Positions 23,641 to 34,393 of a stretch of DNA of 64,000 nucleotides are shown one piece after another. Position 1 is the first letter of the stretch. Each line of letters opens with the position of its first letter. Source of the DNA: Clitoria ternatea (Eukaryota; Streptophyta; Magnoliopsida; Fabales; Fabaceae); the NCBI GenBank assembly GCA_037962975.1, contig CM075674.1, positions 90,164,501 to 90,228,500 of the forward strand, in the 5' to 3' direction. Position numbers and translations under genes: made by a program. Below the pieces are notes generated by a model. The model was given only the letters and a program-made list of their open reading frames with translations, was not told the DNA's origin and did no database searches.

Positions 23641-25122
23641 TCATGCTTGAACCCATATTTAGTGTTAATTCCCACAGTTGGATCTGTATTTATTGATAAT
23701 TTCATTATGCATATGCATTAGCCTAAGAGCATTTGTATATAGCATGGAGATATGCCAAAGGTGTTATGATATGATGATGATTGATATGGATATATGATAA
23801 TGGTTGAGATTGATATATGATGATGAACTGGTCTGAACCGGGGTCAACGTTTTAGTATGGGACCAGCCACCAGTATTGTAATCTGATATCTCAGTAGAGA
23901 CATCGGTCTTAAAGTCCTGGAGATCCTTCACACCAAACTTTCACGTTGAAGGAGGGCGAAAGATGGTGACACTGGCGAAGATTCTCTAATGCTCAAGTAA
24001 GTAAACAAGAATGAGAATTCCAGTTTTGAGAGTTTATGTTATAGAATGTATCTAACATACCAGAGTAGTGAAATCGTTGGTATTTATATATATGCATGGA
24101 GAATGAAGAGTCTCTAGGGTTAGGGGACCAATAGTACATTATGCAGTGTATGATTTTGACACACGATGCGGGTGGATCCGCGTCTCTTTCGAACATCCCT
24201 CCGTACCTGTACCTTGTACTTTTTGTCGGGTGACGTGGAAGTTTTCTAGGGTGCGAGGCGCTGACCTGGACATACCAGTATAGAAGGGTGTCTGATACGG
24301 ATATACAGTTCGGAGGGTTTAACTGCGACACCGGTGAGCTGACAAGAACAGATGAAATGACGCCTTTGCCCAAGTACCGGTATCGAGACCAGATCAGATG
24401 ATGATAAGATGGGTAAATGAATACCTAAAGACAACATGTAAAATATGAATACAATGAAAAGATATTGTATATGATGACGATATGTGTGTTGGCCCAATGC
24501 GATGAAGGGCATGCTTGTGTATGGTTGATGATAATGGTGTTGGTCCATTGTGACATTGAGAAATGATGTGTGTATATATGCTTACTTTGCTTAGAGTTGA
24601 TTAAAGAATATGATATACATATATATTGTTGAAATGAGTAATTACGATGACTATTGATGATTTAAGCAAGGTACACATGACGTTGATATGCATATGCACA
24701 TAATCTCAATTGTATTCATATTTTTCATTTGAAATGTATAACTCACTCTCCCATGTTGTATATTTTTAGCATTGATGCAGGAATACCATGGGATGAGGAG
24801 GTGTTTTAAAGTAAAGCTTGGAGAAGGTAAATAGTGGTAATGGAATGTCTTGGCCTGCAGCGATTGTAATTTATTGTATTGTGAATGAAATATACATGAT
24901 AGTGTTAATAATTATTAATATTGGTGGATGTATTGTAAACGACCATATATATGAATGATATATTGATAATTGGGGTATTGGAATTTATACGCATTTGATA
25001 AATATAATGACGTTGGATGCGTGATCCTTTTGGGTATGTATAAGTGTTGATGATACATGATTTTGAGGTTGAATTGAACGTGGTCAATTATGGAATATAG
25101 ATGTTGAAGATGTGTGTTGCAT

Positions 25123-25125
<3 letters not shown>

Positions 25126-25184
<59 letters not shown>

Positions 25185-25251
25185 TAGGCATTGCATGTTT
25201 ATGACTTATGTGTAAGGTTGATTGTGGCCTATTAAGCTTATGTTATGTATT

Positions 25252-25296
<45 letters not shown>

Positions 25297-25370
25297 TAGG
25301 CATTGCATATTTATGACTTATGTGTAAGGTTGATTGTGGCCTATTAAGCTTATGTTATGTATTTGCATGC
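25126..25370. repeat. (TA)n runs with a ~112-bp duplicated unit
   Basis: A (TA)n run (about 25126-25180) followed by ATTCTAGGCATTGCAT...ATGTATTTGCAT is repeated: a second run (about 25255-25292) precedes an almost identical copy. Slippage or unequal exchange at the microsatellite is the likely origin. Confidence 0.85.
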
Positions 25371-25661
25371 TTTGCCGAGCCTTTTTTATATCTTCATATA
25401 TGGGACCAGGTGTGTGCCCTGTATACAGATTCTTTTTTCGCTGTAAACTCTATTATTTTTGTATACACTCATGGGCGATTTATCTTGCGATCCAGTTATA
25501 AATTTCATATATCTCACTCTTCAATTTTCTGTGGTTCGGGTCTTGATGTAATTATTGGGGTGTTTTGGAATTCTTTTAATCGTGAAAAATTTACCTGTAT
25601 TTTTATTAACTATTTATCTCGATTACATCGGGATTCGAGTCTGGGAAATCAGGGTGTGACA

Positions 25662-26740
25662 AAGCATGTTATGTGCTAAATTTTTGTAATTGGGCCTGAT
25701 AGATCCACAACCTTAGATGCTTTTTAGGTTTATGTTTTAGGGTGAATAGAAACCTATAAATAAAGTGTGAGCCTCCATAAATGGGCATACCTCTTCACGA
25801 CTTTTCTTATCTTTTACTTTAACCTATTCCTTTAAACTCAGAGCGGCAGCGAGAGATAACCTAGAAGAAGTTTTTGCACGTAGAAAGACAGGGGAGATGA
25901 GAATTATGGAAAGAAGAAGGCTGGCAAGAGCAATGTTCTCTTTTTAATGGTTTAAATCTCTTTCATGTGTTTCTCGTGTAGAACTCTAAACATCATTATA
26001 TGTAGCAAACTCCATTCAACGAGTGGCTAAGTTTGTCCATTGGGATTTAAAGGTGTTTTTATGATGTGTTGATTTTACATTTTGTGTTTCTTGTTTATAA
26101 ATCATTCATTCTCTTCTTTTTACATTTTGTGGACTACGATTTTAGGACCTAGAAATAGGCTTAAACTAATTTCTAAATAAATTTGGAAGGATCGAGAGAT
26201 GAACCTTTTTATTCAATAAACATGAACTAAACCTAAGAATTAATCAGGGTAGGACTGAGAGGTACACCTTTGTAAATCTTTTGAAGACTTTTAGAATTTT
26301 CATAGAACATAATGGGTTTAATTTATGGATCGAACATTGTTCTCCATAAATTAGGCATTCAATGGAACTCTGAGAAGAGAGAGCTGATAAAATAGGAAAA
26401 TTTGTCTTAAGAAAGGAGGTTTTATAAGCAAGAACACTTGTACAAATCGATACTGAATAATCAAATCCCTTAAATCCCAAGTTTTACCATATTGATTTTC
26501 CTTCTAAGTTACTTAGCTACGGTCTGGGTTTGATATTTTTCTTTACGTCCGTTACTTAAGTTTGCTTTGCTTTTAAGTCTGTGAGTTCCTTTTACGGAAT
26601 TAGTTTTAAAGTCTTGTTAGTCTGAATAATTAAGCATCCAAATCATTAGTACTTAAGTACACAATCCATATGGAGAACGATAAATCTTTTATATTACACG
26701 ACAAAACCTATACGCTTGCGGGCGCTGTCACCTTTTGACC
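25662..26740 (+). mobile_element. LTR-like 3' portion with a PBS-like end
   Basis: A TATA-like CTATAAATA at 25754-25762 is followed about 970 bases later by GCGGGCGCTGTCACC (about 26718-26732), which resembles the tRNA-Asp type primer site GGCGCCGTTGCC of Athila-like gypsy elements (9 of 12 positions). Its left end and partner LTR are not seen, so the element type is tentative. No gene is visible. Confidence 0.35.
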
Positions 26741-28739
26741 TTGTTTTCTTTTTTTAGATCTATTTTTTATGTTGCTATTCTGAATTTTAGTTTCATATTT
26801 TCATTCTACTCTTCCTTAGGTTTCTTTTGAGGTATCATAGGTGCAATTTCAAAAAAAAAATTCAAAAATATGTCAAATCTTGAATTTTAAATTTAAATTT
26901 TGTATTGGAATTAGACAATATGCCTTCACAAATCTTCTTTACCTAGGTGATAAAAAAAACCTAAGAATTGGTACAATTTCTTTTCAAGATTTGTTGAAAT
27001 GCTCATGTTACTTGTATTACAAGTTTCCTTCTTAATCTTGCATATTGTGTTTGTTTAGTGTTTTTTCTTGAGTTAGAAGCTTTTCTTTATGTGTTGTTTG
27101 TCTTAGGAATTAAAAATTCAGTACCGAATATTTCATATTTTATGGTTATTATATAGTGTTGTCCAAGTGTTTGATGAAATGCTATAGTGTATAATTCCTC
27201 TATGTTGTTGTCTTTGAGTATTAGAGCTTGATCTTGTTTCTATTTAGGTTTTCATTGCAATTTTCTTTGAATTAGTTTACTAGACTCTAATACACTTTAG
27301 TCATATTTTCTAGAGTATGTTTCAAGCTCTTAAGGTGTCTTAGTCCATCATATCTTTTGTTGGATTTAATTGATCATTAATTGTAGGCTTGTTAGCGTTC
27401 TTAGGTATTTTTCTAGTGTTTGTTTTAATTTCTAGCAACTCTAGGTATTCTTTTATATGATGTAGTTCATCTCTTTTAATTTCATTTAATGTCATTTAAT
27501 TATGCCTTCCATCCATGTTTTGTGTGACCGATGATGCAAGAATAAATACTTGTTGTTAGTGTTATTTGTTTTTGTTTTTGTGTAATTTTTAAGAGGTATT
27601 TTAGGGTTGTTTTCTATTCAGTTTTGGTGCATCAAAAATAGAGAAAAAAATAGAGGGAAAGTATAAAAAAAGCTAGCAAAAAAAAGCTTGAAAGGTCCTA
27701 CCATTAATACAATTTCTTAGGCCCCTTTCTTAGCCAAAACATTGAAAAATTGTGTGTGTATCCCAAAAAATATTTTGGTAGCACCTTAGTGTTTTAGTGC
27801 AGACCCTACAAAGTGTTCTTTTTGCCTCTTAGTGTGTAACATTGATAAATAAAAAAATAGTTGTGACTTTGTTGTGAAAGTTAGAGTAATTATATATCTT
27901 GCATTCTAGTGTTCTAGATTACCATTTGAGTCTTTGCTTTCTTATTGTATTTGTTTTTAGTTTGTCTTTGTTGATTTTAAGTTTGTCACATTTTAATTCT
28001 ATTGTTATTTCCCTTTATTCAATTTGTCCCTTTATTGCTTGTCTATACTCTAGTTTGTCCATATTTTAATTCTCCTTTAGTTTTGCTTCCTAATTAAGCT
28101 TTTCTTGCTTGCCTTTGTTGATCTCTTTGTTGTGTCATTTAAGTATTTCTTTTCTTGACCTTCTTAAGACTAACCTAGTGACTTGCCATTTTTGGTAGCA
28201 TATTTGGGTGATTGAGATTGGATTGTGGGATTGTTCTAAGAACTTAAGGTTCAAAGAGAGACGAGAGTAAGAGTATACACTTGAGTTCTTGAGAGTTTTC
28301 CCTAGTGCAAATATTTTGTGTTATGCTAACCATTTTCTTTTGTTGAAAGTTTATCTTTATATTTTGGTGGAGATTGAAGACTTATAACTTGGAGAACATA
28401 TTTTTGTAATAAATATCATACTTGTGTAACTTTTGTATTTGATTTTCTCCTTATATTTTGGAAGTGTGTAAAAAGAAAATATAATTCTTTTAACTCATAT
28501 TTCTTGGCCCTTGTATTTGGGACTTTTGGACTTTGGACATTGCTTTAATTAGTTAATTAGGGTAGTGCACTTAGGCTTTAGTTTACTTTGTGTATACGAC
28601 TAGTATATCACTTGTTTTTTTTTCTAGGGTTATTTTACTTGCTTTTGTTACTTGCCAAAGCGACTAGTATCTTATCTTATTTTTACTTTTGCATGTTCCT
28701 TACTATATACAACATGTCTTCTTATAACTAATGTGTGAG
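26741..28739 (+). other. Leader of the gypsy gag region, no gene seen
   Basis: About 2 kb of T-rich sequence without a credible coding frame, leading into the gag remnant. It resembles the long untranslated leaders of gypsy elements. Confidence 0.4.
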
Positions 28740-30300
28740 AGATCCCTCATATGAGAGCAATTCTTGAACAATTAGATGCTATGAATGCTAGATTAGATAA
28801 TATTAAAAATAAGTAGGAAAGACAAAGAGATAGACCAAGGGATGCTAGAACTTATAGGAGACACCATAGACATAACCATGAGGATAGTGAGGTTGATGAG
28901 AGGCCTAGGAGATACCATAGACATTATGAGGATATGGGGCTTAAGGAAGTTAAACTAGATGTACCTTTATTCCATGTAAAAAGTGATATGGAGGCCTATT
29001 TGGATTCGGAACAAGAGTTGAACAACTCTTTAATTCTTATTAAATAAAAGATGAAAAAAAAGTTACGGTTGCTACCCTTTTTTTCCAAAACTATGCCTTG
29101 GTTTGATGGACCCAAATTTGTAAGAATAGGAAGGAAGACCACTTTCCTCCTACAGATGAGTGGGAAGACCTCAAGGCATTGCTTAGGAAGAGGTATGTTC
29201 CTTCCTATTATAGGGGAGAGCTTTTGGCCAAGCTTAATAAACTCCCCTAAGGAGCTAAGAGCGTAGACAATTATTATAAAGCCCTGGAGATGGCCATGAT
29301 TAGGGCCAACGTAGAAGAGGATGATGAGACCTTCATGCATAGGCTTCTTCATGGGCTTAATAGGGATATCAAAAGAAAGGTTGAGCTTCTACCTCATGTT
29401 GATATTGAGGAACTCCTCCACTAATGCACTAGGGTGGAGAATCAATTAAGTGAGGGAGACTCTTATTACAAAAAGAACTACAAACCCTTTAGGCCCAATG
29501 GAAGGGCAAGTTGGACTCTTATTAAAAAAGGTATTAGAGAAAAGATAAGGAGAAAAGAGTAGGCACTTATTCTCTTAAAATAAAAAGTGAAGTTCATAGA
29601 GAGGGTAACTCTTATAGACCCTCTAAATATGATAAGCATCACGACACCTCCAACCTATCTTCTTCTAAGACAAGTGCTATCAAATGTTTTAAATGCTTGG
29701 GGAGAGGGCACATTGCCTCTCAATGTCCCACCAAGAAAGTAATGATTTTAAAGGGACATGACCACTACTCAAGCCAAGAGAAAGCTTCCTCAAGTCATTG
29801 TAGTGATGGCTAAAGTAGTAAGTCCTATGATAGTGAACACATCTTGGGAGATGAGAGAGAACTTCACATGATAAGAAGGCTTATTAGAAGCCATGTAAAG
29901 GAGCATAACACTACATAAAGGTAAAACATATTTTACACAAGATGTTACATTAATAAAAAAACTTTATTCTCTTATTGTAGATAGTGGTAGTTATGCTAAT
30001 GCTGCTAGCCAAAGGCTACTATTGGATCACCTAAAACTTTACAAATTATAATGGCTTAATAAAAAAGGTGAAATGCTAGTTAACAAGCAAGTTCTTCTTA
30101 TATTTTCCATAGAAACATATAAAGACAAAGTTTGGTGTGATGTTGTTCTTATAGAAGCCACCCATGTGCTTGTTAGGAGACCTTGGCAATCAGACAAGAA
30201 GGTCACCGATGAGGGTTTCACCAATACCCTCACCTCTGTATATAATAATAAAAGGGTTATAGTTCACCCCTTAACTCCAAAACAAGTAATGTAGGATCAA
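28740..30300 (+). pseudogene. Ty3/gypsy gag-protease remnant
   Basis: Reading across frames, gag landmarks appear in order: a coiled-coil start (MRAILEQLDAMNARLDNI, about 28750), an Arg/His-rich segment, MPWFDGP, DLKALLRKRYVPSYYRGEL (about 29168-29225), YYKALEMAMIRANVEEDDE (about 29270-29330), LLHGLNRDIKRKVELLPHV, a CFKCLGRGHIASQC zinc knuckle (about 29683-29725, CX2CX4HX4C), and the protease LIVDSGSYANAASQ with a WLNKKGEMLVNKQVL and RRPWQSDKKVTDEGF tail (about 29965-30290). Many stops and several frameshifts break it. The protease tail is typical of chromoviral gypsy elements of the Reina/CRM group. No reverse transcriptase, RNase H or integrase follows. Confidence 0.75.
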
Positions 30301-31344
30301 CTTTAAATGAAGTTGAAAAGGATAGGGAGGCTGGTCCTTCCACCTCCTAACCTAAAACTAGAAAAACCAAAAAAAAAAAGGTAAAGGAGTTATCACTTTT
30401 GATGACTCCTAGAGGTATTTTACCCTAGCTACCTCTAAGTATGATGTGAAGAGAACATTTATCCTTTACCAACCTTTGTATATGCTCTATGCCAAGAACA
30501 CTCCAAGAACTTGCCCTTTGGAATGTCTAAACTTTTAGACGTAGTTTCTCTAACTTCTCATTTTAACTATAGGATAAATTGAACTTTGAGTGTACATAGT
30601 CTTCTTAGGGTTACTTGTAGGTTGTATATAGTTAGTATAGGGTCTTATAGGATAAAGGTGTGACTATACTCCTCTAAGTTGACATTCCTAAGAGTCATGT
30701 CTTTTCTTATTTTTCTTGAATCTATGACTTTTATAGGTTTAACCTTTTCTCCACCTCATGACATTGCCATCTCCTTTTATATTAGACCACCTAGTACATA
30801 TGACCATGCTAATATTTTTCATATTCATGAAGGGTTATATAAGGAGCTAGTAGTATCTTTGCATATCATGTATATCTTTAGTTCCTAGTTTGAATGTCAT
30901 CACTCACTATGATCCCCTTAAGGTATTCCATCTTATGCTTTCTCATGACATGCTCATGTTCAATCATATATCACATGTTTATATACCTACAACTCTTATC
31001 ATCCTCATTATACATCATATGACTACTACCATTTTTGGGTTACATGAGGGTCTCCATAGTTTTGCATGTACATTCTTGTAGGACCTTCTTATTGTTTTCT
31101 TTGTTCACATCTTTTATTTTTTTACTATAAAGGTAAAAAGGTTAGTGTTTGACCCTGGTGGACAGTCCCATTTCTTCCTTTCTTCCACCTTTGTTTGCTC
31201 ATTTTTTTTGCTTTCTTTAAACTTTTTCTTACTGTGGGCTCACTTTGTTTTTTCCTCTTTATCTTGTAGGATTACTACTACCTTGTGAGCTATCTTGGCG
31301 TGAGCTTAGATTTGAGGGTAAATCCTCGAGGAGGGGGAGCATAA
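30301..31344 (+). other. Remainder of the gypsy internal region, pol missing
   Basis: Only about 1 kb separates the protease from the 3' LTR, far too short for pol, and I see no reverse-transcriptase or integrase motif. The segment ends in CTCGAGGAGGGGGAGCA (about 31326-31342), a good polypurine tract before the LTR. Confidence 0.5.
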
Positions 31345-31893
31345 TGAGGTCCATGAGTCAACTTGAGTTAAACCTTGTTCACTTATACATTATTAGGTTT
31401 AGTAGTTATGTTGTTAACCAAGTGGCCTCAAGTACTCAAGAGGGGGAGGGGTGAATTGAGTATTAAAAAACTTACTTTGAATGCTTTTGAAGTTGATTCT
31501 TTAGTTACTATATTTGATGAAGATGATAAACTTAATGGTAAATAGTAACAATTTATACACAAGACAAAATAATTAGCACTTAAAAGGTCTAAGTAATATT
31601 CAAGAAATGGAATCAAATTAATCTCAACATTATTTATGGAACTTAGAAAGATTTCAAAATAATTCAAGAATATTACTTAAGGCTAATTTCAACAATGTTA
31701 ATCGAAATAATTTATAACTTAATATAACATGCACTTAGTCCAAATTAATTGGCAATAATATAATAAATCAAGCAACCAAGTTAAGTGCACAAATTAAATG
31801 AGTTTAGGGAAGAGAGATTTACAAACCGATATATACAAGTTCTACCACACCGGTGTACGTCTCGCCTCTAAGCAACCCACTTATAGGATTTCC

Positions 31894-32391
31894 TGTGACA
31901 TCCCGGCGCTGTTGAGGGCGGGGAGTGATCGCCGGTGCATGGGCACGGACAAGGAGCGGCTCCTGGCAGGCTTCCAGCGGGGAATGTGACATCCCGGGCA
32001 CTGTTGAGGGCGGGGAGTGATCGCTGGTGCATAGGCACGGACAAAGAGCGGCTCCTGGCAGGCTTCCAGTGGGAGGGACACATGAACGAACCGAATACAT
32101 ACCAGAATGAGAGGGATCCAAAGACTGTATAGGTATGGGACTATACAGTTGAGGATAGCTTAAAGAAATGAATTCGTACTACCTATACCAATAAATGCAT
32201 TAGCCTTTTCGGTGGTCTATCACATAAGAACTCCAAAGTTAAGCGTGCTTAACTTGGAGTAATTCTGTGATGGGTGACCTCCTGGGAAGTTCTCGGGAAG
32301 TGTGTGAGTGAGGACAAAAGCACATTGGAAAGGTCTCGTGTTGGTCTGTGGGGCGAGTCGTTCATTCCTGAAAAGCGGCCGGGGCGTTACA
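31894..32391 (+). repeat. 5' LTR of the young gypsy element
   Basis: 498 bases. The first 185 bases are a 92-bp direct duplication (TGTGACATCCCGG...CTTCCAGCGGGGAA, then TGTGACATCCCGGGC...CTTCCAGTGGGAGG). A 5S-like block sits at 32228-32305. The long antisense open frames here arise from the GC-rich duplication and are not genes. Confidence 0.85.
32228..32305 (+). other. 5S-rRNA-like segment in the 5' LTR
   Basis: AACTCCAAAGTTAAGCGTGC at 32229-32248 matches the plant 5S rRNA region containing box A (GTTAAGCGTGCTT). GATGGGTGACCTCCTGGG at 32269-32286 matches the box C region. Between them GAGTAATTCT is in the place of the intermediate element. The 5' and 3' ends of 5S rRNA are not present, so this is a derived block and not a 5S gene. 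Confidence 0.75.
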
Positions 32392-32392
32392 G

Positions 32393-32404
32393 TGGTATCA
32401 GAGC
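32393..32404 (+). promoter_or_regulatory. Primer-binding site, initiator tRNA-Met
   Basis: TGGTATCAGAGC stands one base after the 5' LTR end, the standard primer site of plant Ty3/gypsy elements. Confidence 0.85.
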
Positions 32405-32692
32405 GTTTTCAAAAATTCAGGACCAATTACTATGATATGTATTGATTCTTGATATACTATGTGAATTGTTTGATTCATTGTTTGAGAATATGTTTTATAT
32501 GTGCTATATGACTTGTGCCTGACTGATAAACTGCAAAGTGATTTGTTTGATTACTAGCTTGATGATATGATAAATGTGCGTTATATGACTTATTGCTTAT
32601 CTGATAAATTGTAGTTACGTTATAATATTATATATATATATACATACGATATATTTTCCCATAGGATTAGTATATCAAACCATGAATATAGG

Positions 32693-33301
32693 ATGACAAG
32701 GAACGAGAACGACGCTATGGCAGCTGCTATCAACCGTTTGGCTGAAGCTATAGAAAGGCAGAATCAACTAAGAATTTTCGAAGAAAATCACCAAGACAGA
32801 TTGGCACGAGAAGAGATTAATAGACAACTGAAACCTCAGTCAACTACCTTCAAAAGGAGAGGATCATTTTATCCAAATTGTTTCAAGGGAGGATCATCAT
32901 CTTCTTCTGAAAAACGTAACAATCATGTGAATATAAAGTGTCATAAGTGCAAAGGTAATCACCATGTACGTGATTGCAATAGACGCTTAGAAAATATCAC
33001 TTGCTATCAATGCAATCAGAAGGGGCACATCAGCCCAAATTGTCCGCTGAAACAGCAAATCAACAACACTATGAATAAACAAAGAGATTCGGGTTATCAA
33101 GAAGTCTGTAGAGGAAACACTCGCACTGTTCAACCTATAAGACAGTATAGGGAGTCAACAGACGAAAGATCATATACAGGAAGAGTCTTTGACATTAGCA
33201 GCTCAGAGGCAGACCAAGCAGGCGACCTCATGCAAAGTAAGTGTGAGATCAATGATACTATTTTATCTGTGTTGTCTGATTCGGGTGCTACACAGAAGTA
33301 A
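32693..33301 (+). CDS. Gag-like ORF (nucleocapsid) of the young gypsy element
   Basis: A 202-codon frame. Residues 1-50 form a helical start (NDAMAAAINRLAEAIERQNQ), as in chromoviral gag. The capsid core expected next is missing: the sequence passes directly into a basic Ser-rich linker (FKRRGSFYPNCFKGG). Two zinc-knuckle motifs follow: CHKCKGNHHVRDC, whose middle spacer is one residue short (CX2CX3HX4C), and the canonical CYQCNQKGHISPNC. The frame ends at the protease start, LSDSGATQK, with an in-frame stop at 33299-33301. It could still make an RNA-binding protein but not a capsid. Whether it is expressed is unknown. Confidence 0.6.
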   Translation: MTRNENDAMAAAINRLAEAIERQNQLRIFEENHQDRLAREEINRQLKPQSTTFKRRGSFYPNCFKGGSSSSSEKRNNHVNIKCHKCKGNHHVRDCNRRLENITCYQCNQKGHISPNCPLKQQINNTMNKQRDSGYQEVCRGNTRTVQPIRQYRESTDERSYTGRVFDISSSEADQAGDLMQSKCEINDTILSVLSDSGATQK

Positions 33302-33540
33302 GTTAGACGTTTTCAATTACCCATAAAGCCTATAATATATGACTTGATTATTTCCATTCCCAACTGTACACAACTTAGGATTACTAAGGTGTGTAACGAT
33401 TATTCTGAACTCACAGAAGGTAGGAACTTTCTTGTCAATTCTGTTTATCCTTGAAGAATATGGAAGTAATTCTAGGAATGAATTGGTTATCGGTGAATCG
33501 AGTTTTAATAGACTGTCATAACGAGACCAAGATAGTCCAA
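33302..33540 (+). pseudogene. Damaged aspartic protease remnant
   Basis: After the stop that follows DSGATQK, the same frame continues with gypsy protease sequence (EGRNFLVNSVYP, about 33415-33450). A frameshift then moves it to VILGMNWLSVNRVLIDCHNE (about 33460-33525), the conserved end of gypsy protease. The next 300 bases to the 3' LTR hold no pol domain. Confidence 0.6.
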
Positions 33541-33826
33541 ATGTTGGAAACTCCTTATTCCCTCTTCATTTTCTTAGACATACTAAGGCTAGAGATAGCT
33601 TGGAGCTTAAGGTGAAATTCTTATACTCTTTTGTTGTTTTTGGTTTTAGGTTTTGATTTCTATGGTGATAGAAGAATACTTTATGAATGAGTTTAAGAAT
33701 AGAAATCATTTTTCATGTGAAACCCAAAGGAAGAATATGTCTTAAGTATCTTTGGATAAGTGTGAAATGGTATACGAAGATTTTAAGATTTGAGATGGAA
33801 GATAATGGCTGTTAAGGGTGTTACAG

Positions 33827-33838
33827 TGGTATCAGAGC
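33827..33838 (+). promoter_or_regulatory. Second primer-binding-site-like sequence before the 3' LTR
   Basis: GGGTGTTACAG followed by TGGTATCAGAGC looks like an LTR end plus primer site, but lies 58 bases upstream of the 3' LTR. The bases after it (GGTTCGGGGACGAACC, an inverted repeat at about 33860-33875) resemble a gypsy leader. It suggests that leader sequence of a different element was joined here. Confidence 0.55.
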
Positions 33839-33895
33839 CTAGCCTCTCCCAGTACGGTATGGTTCGGGGACGAACCAGGCGGAAGCTGGTGGGCA

Positions 33896-34393
33896 TGTGA
33901 CATCCCGGCGCTGTTGAGGGCGGGAAGTGATCGCCGGTGTATGGGCACGGACAAGGAGCGGCTCCTGGCAGGCTTCCAGCGGGGAATGTGACATCCCGGG
34001 CACTGTTGAGGGCGGGGAGTGATCGCCGGTGCATAGGCACGGACAAGGAGCGGCTCCTAGCAGGCTTCCAGTGGGAGGGACACATGAACGAACCGAATAC
34101 ATACCAGAATGAGAGGGATCCAAAGACTGTATAGGTATGGGACTATACAGTTAAGGATAGCTTAAAGAAATGAATTCGTATTACCTATACCAATAAATGC
34201 ATTAGCCTTTTCGGTGGTCTATCACATAAGAACTCCAAAGTTAAGCGTGCTTAACTTGGAGTAATTCTGTGATGGGTGACCTCCTGGGAAGTTCTCGGGA
34301 AGTGTGTGAGTGAGGACAAAAGCACATTGGAAAGGTCTCGTGTTGGTCTGTGGGGCGAGTCGTTCATTCCTGAAAAGCGGCCGGGGCGTTACA
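33896..34393 (+). repeat. 3' LTR of the young gypsy element
   Basis: 498 bases, nearly identical to the 5' LTR, including the 92-bp internal duplication and the 5S-like block at 34229-34306 (box A region 34237-34252, box C region 34271-34292). Confidence 0.85.

Larger units (their letters stand above)
19530..25661 (+). mobile_element. Ty3/gypsy LTR, about 6.1 kb, inserted in the leader
   Basis: Begins TGTAACATCCC and ends GGGTGTGACA, the same end type as the other gypsy LTRs here. Like the first LTR it has a TTTTTAGCATTGATGCAGGA ... GGATGAGGAGG block (about 24765-24800; compare 2695-2735). It contains no pol domain. Its great length is partly explained by internal tandem duplications at 22600-23000, 23280-23640 and 25126-25370, and it holds a GAATCGATTC cluster. 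The flanking five bases (GAAAG and AAGCA) do not match, so this may be a solo LTR with decayed flanks or a 3' LTR whose internal part was deleted. Confidence 0.55.
31894..34393 (+). mobile_element. Young non-autonomous gypsy element (2.5 kb, gag remnant)
   Basis: Two direct 498-bp LTRs (31894-32391 and 33896-34393) both begin TGTGACATCC and end GCGTTACA. TTTCC stands on each side (31889-31893 and 34394-34398). The interrupted sequence around it is continuous with the copia LTR. I count about seven base differences between the LTRs (roughly 1.4%), so the insertion is young. The internal region is only 1,504 bases: primer site, a gag piece with zinc knuckles, a damaged protease and no further pol. 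It therefore depended on proteins from another element. Confidence 0.85.

Noticed and set aside
25320..25679. 119-codon plus-strand frame
   Set aside because: It spans the end of a gypsy LTR, crosses the LTR terminus and has no recognisable domain.
30679..31081. Two short plus-strand frames upstream of the gypsy 3' LTR
   Set aside because: They have no reverse-transcriptase, integrase or other motif; probably chance frames in the pol-less remainder.
31819..32121. Overlapping antisense frames rich in Pro/Cys/Arg, repeated at 33783-34123
   Set aside because: They arise from the GC-rich 92-bp duplication in the LTRs of the young gypsy element and appear in several frames at once.
32228..32305. 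Genuine 5S rRNA gene
   Set aside because: The ends of 5S rRNA are missing and the block lies in both LTRs of a retrotransposon.
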